The notes beneath the pieces are model-generated. The model saw nothing but the letters and a program-made list of their open reading frames with translations. It did not search any database and was not told the DNA's origin. Shown here piece by piece: positions 54,790 through 64,000 of a stretch of DNA of 64,000 nt. A program made the translations under genes and the position numbers. Positions within the stretch are counted from its first letter, which is position 1. Each line of letters starts with the position of its first letter. Origin of the DNA: Mesocentrotus franciscanus (taxonomy: Eukaryota > Echinodermata > Echinoidea > Camarodonta > Strongylocentrotidae); NCBI GenBank assembly GCA_037976565.1, contig CP137682.1:4896827-4960826 (forward strand). Direction: 5' to 3'.

Positions 54790-57530
54790 AAAACTTTTAT
54801 ACTTATTGCAATTATACTTCCAGGATTGCTACTTTTCTAATGTTTTAGCTAGTCTATATAAAGTGGTATGTCGCTGCTAAAGTGGCTTTTGTACTTGTAA
54901 GACGAAATTGTAAAGTATTTCAGCCATACCAAATGTATATTTTTCTCGATTGGAATAGATTCTTCAATATCACATAGTGGTTAAAATCCTTTCCACTTCG
55001 GTACACTTTTAGCTGCTTCGCCATTATCTCAGGGTAAGTTTAGAATAATTAAGAAACGCGGACAACCAGTACACATTTTTCTCGCTGATTTTCTCTTTTC
55101 CTAGACGTAATTCCGTTCTCCTTAGTCAAGAGTTAAGAACGGGATCGTCTGCTGCTGCCACTGAAACTAGGCAATGCTTCGTGGAAGAAAATAAGCTGAA
55201 AATACTGACATAGATTTAGACAAAATAGGTAAATTACCAATTACAGGCCGGAGATGTAAGTCAGGGAATAAACCTCGCCCATCTCGAGGTAAGCCGCTAT
55301 CATCAATTACTCTAAACCAATATTTTTATTCGGACGACCTTTTTAGAGGACTGATGCCGTCTTTAATTTTAGCTCGTCGACTTCAGAAGCGTCGACTTTA
55401 ATCCGTTTAACTTGTATTTCTAACAACATAACAATTTGAAGCTTTCATTATGACTGTCGTCGTATTCTACACTTATAGTAAAAAGTTTTGTGTAATTCGA
55501 AGTTGGAAATAACTGATGGCATATTCATGTGTAGACAATAATTTAATAACGACTATGATATCAGCTTTTGGCAACTTCTTCATTGGAAATCAAGTGAATG
55601 AAACCTTATTCCACGGAGGCCAAATACGTCTAAAATGCATGAAGCGAGCACGCGGCTCTACTCTTCTTCTAAACTTCCACGCAAGGAACCAGGAAGCGAC
55701 CTTTTTTCTCTAAAGGGGTGCTGAGGGGTGCCATTTCACTAACCGAATGTCGCTGACAGTACCCCCTAAGCATCCCTTGTAACACAATCAGCACCCCGCA
55801 ACCCCCGGCTCTCAGGCCCACGTTCCATACATCCTTCCTTGAAATGTCTTCGATCGCTTAGGCATAAATCTTTATGAACATGCAAGCATTGATCCCAACA
55901 ATCATCTTGTCAACTTTAAGACATGCCCTTTCTACCTCCACGCCTCTCTAGAGACAGACGAAGATCCACTCCAAGACATTTGGAAATCCCGATGGATATT
56001 AAAATCTCGAAATAGAAGGGGGAAAAAACTACACTCAACTTTCAGCCAAACATGAAAAATGACGAAATTATAATGGAAACGATATCTGATCTGTAGCTCT
56101 ATATGCAAAAACGAAGCATTTAATACAGGAAATTCCTTTAAAAGAAAATCACTTTTTGAGATCAAGTATAGCAGCAGAAATTTTTATTTTTTGTTATTGA
56201 TATTAATTTTCGAGATTGATATACTGTTGCCAATATCAATGAAAATCAGTTTCCTAAGTTTCTAGTCAATGATTGATAATACATGTACTAACATGTTTAC
56301 CCTTTAGCTGCTATAATACCATACATTTAGTCGTCTTTATTATTTATCATCATATAGAAATAATTTGTGAGCGGATATAGCTTTAGACTTTGGGATTAGA
56401 ATAGGAACAGGATCTCAAATTTTATAATTTATACTCTGAACACACTCGTTTATTTATGGTAAGAATAAAGTAATACGGCATCAAAACAATTCTTCATAAC
56501 TTGCATTTATCTAGAACCGCTCCTGAAGTTCAAATTCATGAAAAAGATCCAAACACTGATTCCAACCACATAATTAGACGCAATAAATCAATTTTAAGTG
56601 CTAGCAAAATCTAACGAATTAGCTTTATTTCACGTACTGATCTAAGTACTAGATAAATAGACCAGCTCACGTATATAATACACCTGTGGTCCTAATGGCG
56701 TGAAAAATACTCCATATAACGACTATTAATGCAAAAGTCGTTGTTTTCATTCATCACGCCTTTCAAAACCAATAGAAGATCTTATAACGCTCCCACATGC
56801 AACCACCTTCAAAACCGCGAAAAGGGCATTGTGACATCACAGGTAGATATGAAGGTATTAGCTGCAGGGGTTGCTAACTACTAAAATGGCGGCGCATGTG
56901 GTTTCCATGATCCTTTTTGAGCGATTTGGAATTACGTTTATTTCCTTTTAATGCCAGGTTGTTCAGACATGAGATATGTATTTTCAAACGGAGTTGTGCA
57001 TAAAAGATAAATTTTTTTTCTTCAATTTCTCTGCATTGATAATAAGAGGAATATCATAATGTTATGATCTCTTTATAATTTTCATATTACTCACCACAAT
57101 GATTTATTTTTAGTATGTGAATTTTTATTATTTGTATGTATATATCAATGTAAACCCTTCTCAATTCAGAGTCTGGCTATACGCAGATGATGAAACCTTC
57201 AATCAATGAAGTCTTAATTTTCTCTTTCTAATTTTACAGGCCATGTCTTCTCATTTATTGTGTCCTCACTGTACATCATAAGATGATTGTAGATAATTCA
57301 TTGTCATTAATTGTAATTAATTATCATTTTTGCTATAAAGAAGTTAAGATCGAAGCACAAGGATTTCCTTTTGACTCATATGTTGGAAAAGATTAGTAAA
57401 GAGGTATTTGTTGTCAAGTTTTAGCTTTTAAACTTTTAGTTATGAGACAAGAGACATACGATTTCTCGCCTTTCGTATAAAACCAATAACACCAGTCCTT
57501 TTAATATTAAAGCTCATAAAATCTGTCGAG
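54790..57530. other. No gene seen
   Basis: AT-rich, no convincing coding exon or mobile-element ends. Confidence 0.4.
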
Positions 57531-57544
57531 GCGAAAAACCCAGG

Positions 57545-57935
57545 AAATGCAAATGGAAAGAGGGAGAAAAGAAAGAGGGGAAAAGTAAGAGGGAGAAATG
57601 TAAGAGGAAGAGAGTGAAACGGAGAGAAAGGTAGAAAGACGGAGAAAGAGAGAAAGAGAGAGAGAGGGGGTGGTCGGGGAATAAAGAGACATTGAGGGAG
57701 GGAGGGGAGACAGACAGAGAGAAAGAAATCGAGACAGAGACACAGAGACTCACAGAGACACACAAACATACAGACAGAGACAGAGAGACACAGACACAGA
57801 AACAGACAGGAAAACAGAGAAAGAGAGAGAGATAGAGAGACAGAGACACAGAGATATAGGCATCTTGGACCGAATGATAAAGGGGGAGAGAAAGAAAGGC
57901 AGTGTGAGAGTGATAGAGAGAGAGAGAGAGAGAGG
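57545..57935. repeat. GA/CAGA-rich simple repeat
   Basis: Purine-rich tract of GAGA, GACAGA and ACACAGAG words, about 390 bp. Confidence 0.9.
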
Positions 57936-57939
57936 TTCG

Positions 57940-60900
57940 GAAAGCGTTGTCTATTTCCCGCGGAAGCGTCGCGGTAATAAAGCTGGAATCTGAAGGCATT
58001 GATAACACTGCTCTCGCATCATGATCGTGGCTCATAGCGCACCGAAACACACGAAGCAAATCAAGTACATTGATATCATTTTCAAATTTTGACCATGGAG
58101 CACAGTATTAGGAGAAAATAATGGCGGAGGCGGACAGGAATTTAGCTGTCCATCGCCCACATTATAGCAGAAAGTTGCAAAGTAGCTTTCAAGGATACCT
58201 GTTTAAATGTACCTGTCTGAACAGTCAACAAAATTACAAAGTGTCAAATAGCGAGGACACGTGTAGCCACAGGGTTGAAAACATTCATGTTTCCCGATCT
58301 TTGATACCTTGAAGAATACCATTTCTTTCTACCTTTTTATTCCTTTCATGACGATTCGAGGTTAAATCTATGATCAATATTTCGAGATGTTGATCCGGCC
58401 TTTTTATGTTTTTTCCTTTTAAAAGAAAATAATCCGCTCATGTTTTCTGCCTCTTTTCTCTCAATCCGCGTCTTTTCTAAAGATGGTTCTAAAAAAAAAA
58501 AACTCTTTTCATAAATGTTCTTCTTTTTGTCTTTATCACCTGTTTTTCTCTCTCTCTCTCTTTAAAAAAATTCTTTCTTTACATTTTGTCACCAGGGATT
58601 CACAAATTTTCCACATGGGTATCGCACGTATAGCAAACAACAAATACATACATAGCATACACACTCTTTTGATACATTATCATATCCCAAAGATCTTTTA
58701 CATTTGTGTAAATAGAATCACCCAGCTTGCAAAGTGAGATCTTTGTTTTTACCCGGCTGTCTGGATTTCAGTTGCGTTCGTTTCTATGATTTTACTGGTC
58801 AGCATATCGTGATAAAGATGCGTAATTTTGATTTATAAAAACAGCTCCTAGCCTGGAGAAGAGACTATAAGATGGCAGCTATGGTGTGAAGGTCGGAGAA
58901 AGCCTTGACAGTTTGCACAAGAAATCAATATCATCTCTCCCTAACGTTTATTCTACCCCGCAGCGTACATCTCTCTATTTCTCATTATCTATCCCCGCCG
59001 TCGCGCCGGGGCGGGACAGTATGCAGTAACCGCTGGTAGCCTTACACATCAATCTATCTTTGCCATCAGTCTGATTTAATGGTGTTTTCATTGCTTGAGC
59101 ACTGGTATTATTCTATCTCATTCCCATGTCCACAGCTAAACATTGTGAGGGACGATACATCTGATTTGTCATGTGCTCAAAGAGATGATACCGTTTCCAT
59201 AGCAACAATGGAAACGATGCGTTCCTATGCTTATTCAGACGTTTAAAATGTCAACCAGTACAATTGGTGATTAGAATGTCATCTTTGCAGCTGCTTCTTC
59301 TAGTTTGTTTACTGTTAACTTTATGAAACAAGTTTGTACTAACTTTTCCTTTGATTCTCGTGAGAATGTATACTCCATTATACTGAGAGGGGGTGTGGGA
59401 AGTATGGCATGAGGTTAATCGTCTTTTGCCTTTTAGTTTCGATTGGGAATTGGCGGGTGAGGAAAACTGCACCCTCCCCCATCCCTCCGGCCGGGCGCTT
59501 CACCACTGGTAATGATGTTCTGCATTGGCGTCTTCATAGTTTTATACCCTATATTAAACGACTCTTTATCATATTTATGCCCTAATTCTGAGTCTACCAA
59601 AACCCAAACAACGACGCTCAATATTGATTTGCCATCTAACGTTCCATTTTCAAATGTTATGCCTGTGTCCTAACGTATACAATGACCAGACATGGTGTCT
59701 TAGTTTGACCTGTTCTTCCACCGGTTAAATTGATAAAGTATTCCATTTCACCGTCCATCTGTCCACCGACCTACCTGCGACGTCCCCTCAAGAAGCTTCC
59801 GGATGTACTACGTCCGTCGCGACAGGAAGAAATCTTTGAAGATGATTTTCTCTCATGATATGACAAGCATACGTTCCAGATAACAAGTATACCCCAAGAA
59901 ATCGATAGAAAAGACAAAACACTTCTAGATTAGGAGTGTAACTGCCCGGGCCGTCTGCCACTTTATCTCCCCAGGGCCGAGGAAAAGAGATATGGAGTTA
60001 TGCATAATAGATGCTAAACATTTACAGATAATAGGTTGTGCGGCTCGTGCATGACTTGAATATAATTTATAGTATGGATGTTTTAGCGAACAAAAAGACG
60101 ATTCACCGGCAAGACAGTGACAGATTGTTTACAGTGATATTAGATGCAACTAATACATTATTCATACCAAGGAGACTCACACCAGACCGACTAGAGACCG
60201 ATCAAGACATTACATGACCTCCAATTGCAAAGAATTGGTCCATTCAAAGTCAGTTGGGAGTCGGTTTGGCCTTGTGACTGAGGCATAAAACATGCTAAAT
60301 AGAAAAGAAAAGGGTATTTAAAACAAGATTACTTTAGCATTATGACGTCAAAGCGACTTGCATGTTGCTCATGCCTGTGCCACTTACACAGATGTAAAAA
60401 ATGTATAGGAAGAATTAGAAAGGGTGAACATAGGTACAATAATGTTCCATCAATGTAATTACAGATAGCTCTGCCTTTTAAGAGTCGAGAGATCTAAGCA
60501 GCAGGACAGGATAATGAAAAAATAAATAAAAGAAGATATTACTCAAAGACGACATTATTTTGTTAAAAGGTAGTGGTAAAACATATTGTGAAATGTTTTT
60601 TTTTTTTTATCTACCTACCGAACTGGTTATCGTGCAAAAGGATAATTTTGGAGCACACTCTGCCAGTTTGTATAATTAAATATTAATTTCTGAATTAAAC
60701 TTACGGCATTGTAAATCAGTATATTTTCAATACTCTTATTATATATAACCATAAAGCAAATCGCTATAAGTAATTGTCGCAGACCCCGTGAAGTTCAAGC
60801 CCAACTTGAAATGTTGGAAGATGGCAACCATAATTTTGTATAATTAATTAGGCTAAATCTGATGCCTTTCTACAACAAAAGCAATGCACAACAATCATTC

Positions 60901-61434
60901 TTCCAAATCAAAATAAGTAGTTTTTCAATTACGATAATGCCATATCAAGTTACGACATTGTGAATTGTATTGATGTAATTGAAAAACCTGTCAATTCAAA
61001 TAATGCACCTTACTAATCAAAGAAAACCTACTTAAACTGAGTGCATGGTAGTAGACTGGGAGAAAATCATGCTGCGATGAAAATGATTGCGCTCACCTTA
61101 ATTCCCCACAAATTTTAATCACGAAAATCAAACTCGAGTTACGGGATAATTTTCTCGAGGGAACTATAGTAATAGGAAATGGAATATTTGTACAGATTTT
61201 TATGGACAAATACAAGACTCGGGGAACAAGGGAGAGAGGCAAACAAAGAATTAGAGGGACAGCAGAAGAAAAATCACACCGGAATTTGATTAATTAAAGG
61301 GACACCTGTCTGTACCCGATATGTAAATATACGCCAACGCTCGATGCATTCCTCCGTCGCTTAAGAAAGGGTAGATTTCAGATAAATGACAAATTGGAAA
61401 TTGGTGCGGTTGCTGTGCGCGCGAGCATGAGGAA
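57940..61434. other. No gene seen
   Basis: AT-rich sequence with short chance ORFs on both strands; nothing recognised. Confidence 0.4.
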
Positions 61435-61843
61435 GCAGCATTTACACAGCCCAAACACCATTTTGAAAAATCGTCGATTTCGAGGACTGTCATTTACATT
61501 ACTGGATAAACCCATTAAAAAACGTCGTATCGGTATATTTGCCGATTCCGATTTTGGGATGAGGAGTGCGCATGCGCAACTTATAGCTGCTCTGCATGCG
61601 ATTGTACGGAAGCGATGAGAGTCACGTGACCAGAAAATCTGAATCGTTCACCGTTGAGTCGAGAGCAGGCATTTACACTGCAAAAATTGGTGAAATTTCT
61701 ACCGGCGTTTCAAAAAACCACACTCCAGTGGTGGATTTTTTTATTTAGGGTTTTCGTCGTGTTTGCCGGTAGTTGCTTTACAACTCCCGACGAAACATCG
61801 GAATGTGAGAAAAACGATCTTTGGCTGGCAGTGTAAATGCAGC
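61435..61843. mobile_element. MITE with GCATTTACACTGCC ends, about 410 bp
   Basis: Left GCAGCATTTACACAGCCCA and right complement GCTGCATTTACACTGCCAGCC. A further GGCATTTACACTGC at about 61,667 may mark an internal or nested copy. Target duplication unclear. Confidence 0.6.
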
Positions 61844-61929
61844 TAGAGAAGGAAGCATGGAGATAGATAAGAATGCAGTAAAAACAATACTGGGAGATTG
61901 TAGAATGATTAGTTGCATACATTATCGTA

Positions 61930-62300
61930 TAATGGAGAAGAAAATTAGAAATGGAGATAGAGAAAGAAAGAGAGGAAAAGAAAGAAAGAGAGAGAGATAG
62001 AGAGAGAAAGGACAAAGGGAAAGAGAGAGAGAGAGAGAGAGGGGGGTGAAGGAGAGAAGATAGAAAAGAAAAGAAGGGAGACAAGGACAAGAGGAAAGAG
62101 AAGGATAAACTGATGAAGAATACAAGCTTGACAGAAATTTAGAGAAAGGGAGAAAGAGGAAAGAGAAGGAATGAAATATAGGGACAGAAAGAAAAGGGAG
62201 AGAAGAGAGAGAGAGAGAGAGAGAGAAGAAGAAGAAAGTTTGTATATAGATATTTAAAAGGAAAACGAAAAAGAGTGAAAGAGGAAGCAGAGAGTGGGAG
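61930..62300. repeat. GA-rich simple repeat
   Basis: Interrupted purine tract of about 370 bp, including pure (GA)n at 62,023-62,041 and 62,206-62,226. Confidence 0.9.
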
Positions 62301-62955
62301 AACATCATTCGGATTTAAAGAGTATGTACAGTAGTCTGTTTTTAGTAGGATAAGAAATAATTACATTTTTATGAGTGAACAAAAAATATTAAAGGTTTAT
62401 CCGTATAATTATATTATAGGTGATGGAAACATTGCGAAAGAGACCCACACAAAAATAAAGTAGATGCATAAAAGTATGAGCTTGAATCTAATGTGCAACG
62501 TAAATAGAAATAGGAAGTATGGATCGAGAATGCTGAGAGGGGGAATAAAGACACTCGCACCAAATCGATACACTCTCGCGAGTTTTAATCATACTTCAGG
62601 ATTGAAGTAAAGGGGAGGGGGATCCACCATCGTATCGAGGTGAATTTAATTAAGGTTAATTTGTCTGACAGCTCATTTTGCGTTCCATATCCGCACGATC
62701 ACACTAATGACGAAAAAAATACATAGCATGTTGGCTTTTAGCAGGAAAACAAAAAGGATTGTGCTATTAAAGCATGCAAGCCCACGAATGACGAATTCAC
62801 GGGCAGGGAGATGGGGGGAGAGGGTGTTCCAGTCTGTTGTATTCCGCGTTTTGTAGTATTGTAATGGTTGAGTTACATAACATAATTCAACTTTTATAAA
62901 ATCCAACAGAGCTTACGTTTGAATTCAAAACCACAAATATAGATGTCTGCAAGGT

Positions 62956-62956
<1 letters not shown>

Positions 62957-63034
<78 letters not shown>

Positions 63035-63204
63035 CAGTAGCAGTTAGTAGCGGTAAGTAGCGTTGTGCTGTAGTAGTGCTGTAGCTGTTGTAGTGGTTGT
63101 TGTTGCTGTTAGCCGTCAGCCGCAGTGGCACCACGCGTTGCTGCTGTTGCTGCTGTTGCTGTTGCTGCTGCTGCTGTTGCTGCTGCTGTTGCAGCTGCTG
63201 TTGC

Positions 63205-63237
<33 letters not shown>

Positions 63238-63484
63238 AGTGCAGCAGCAGTAGTAGCTGCTGCTGCTGTTGTTGCTGCTGTTGCTGTTGCTGCTGTGCTG
63301 TAGTAGTAGTAGCTGTAGCTGCAGTAGCAGTAGTGTAGTAGCAGTAGTAGCTGTAGTAGCAGTAGTAGCAGTAGTAGTAGTAGTAGCCAAACAAAAAGTA
63401 AAAGAAGAAGAAGAAGAAGAAGAAGAAGAAGAAGAAGAAGAAGAAGAAGAAGAAGAAGAAGAAGAAGAAGAAGGAGAAGGAGAT
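62957..63484. repeat. Compound trinucleotide cluster: (TAG)n, (CTG/TTG)n, (TAG)n, (GAA)n
   Basis: (TAG)n at 62,957-63,055, a mixed GCT/GTT block at 63,074-63,300, further TAG/CAG at 63,300-63,388, then (GAA)n at 63,399-63,484. Homopolymeric Cys, Thr, Ser, Gln and Glu ORFs here are artefacts of the triplet period. Confidence 0.95.
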
Positions 63485-64000
63485 GGAGAAGAACCAGCCA
63501 CTCTCATTCTAATTATAAAATCTAAATTTCCCTTTGAAAGTCTCGATAGCGGTACGTCAGCGCGTTTTATTTCAGGGCAATAAAACTTCTTCCCAGTTGC
63601 TCTAATCGTAAGTGGCTTTGGGGACCCTTGCTCTTCTGCCTGTCATCAAATCAATTAAGATCTATCCCAGGGAATTGCCACCTAACATCAGGTCACTGGT
63701 TATTGCACCATGAGTATTAAACGAAGCGATGCATGTGGCCGTACGCACATTCACATGAGACTGTTTAATATCAACGACAAAGAAAATAACGTTTTATTTA
63801 TTTATTTGTTGCGTCATTGTTTTAACAAATTTACCTATATATTGTTTGTAATTATGTACGTCAATTATATCATTAGCTTCAGTTTCAGAATAAATGATGT
63901 GGTCAGAAAATGAAATTGATTGTAAATGCAATAATTTTTGTTCTGTAATGTATCCTTTGTATTTCTCTTCGAAAAAGACTGCAATGTGCTCCTGACACGT

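Noticed and set aside
63097..63583. Poly-Cys, poly-Ser/Thr/Gln and poly-Glu ORFs
   Set aside because: Frames of trinucleotide repeats with no flanking coding signal.

Overview
The window looks like nuclear DNA of a marine deuterostome invertebrate, most likely a sea urchin. It is intron-rich with GT/AG splice sites. It is packed with satellites, CR1/L2-like LINEs and small inverted-repeat transposons. It also encodes a multi-copy neuropeptide precursor of the pedal peptide/orcokinin type, with [17 protein letters not shown] repeats resembling echinoderm peptides of that family. The species cannot be named from sequence alone.

Layout. Positions 1 to about 11,885 are a single satellite array of a 66-bp, pyrimidine-rich unit (about 180 copies, open to the left). 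From 11.9 to 14.75 kb I see no gene. On the minus strand, coding pieces of the neuropeptide precursor lie at 35,147-35,549 (acidic N-terminal part and first peptides), 32,789-33,743 (about 18 tandem 51-bp peptide repeats) and 14,758-14,983 (last peptides and stop). The last two pieces each run into an assembly gap of exactly 500 N.

The contig between the gaps (15,484-32,288) carries an intact seven-exon short-chain dehydrogenase on the minus strand (26,138 down to 19,076; 258 codons plus stop). It closely resembles D-beta-hydroxybutyrate dehydrogenase. Its sixth intron holds a truncated LINE, a 2.2-kb palindrome-rich DNA transposon nested in the LINE's 3' end, a further repeat and a foldback element. 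Upstream of the dehydrogenase are a TTAA-flanked MITE, a 1-kb TIR element with an internal 395-bp duplication, and a decayed but nearly complete LINE with a PHD-type finger, endonuclease and reverse transcriptase. That LINE is itself hit by a 72-bp hAT-like MITE.

From 35.5 to 64 kb I recognise no protein-coding exon. The stretch holds several MITEs, one nested in another, many GA-rich microsatellites and a compound trinucleotide cluster near 63 kb. The signal-peptide exon of the neuropeptide gene should lie upstream (higher coordinates) but I could not identify it.

The points most worth following up are the neuropeptide precursor and its likely mis-scaffolded repeat exon, the palindromic TIR element at 19,423-21,600, and the higher-order structure of the 66-bp satellite.
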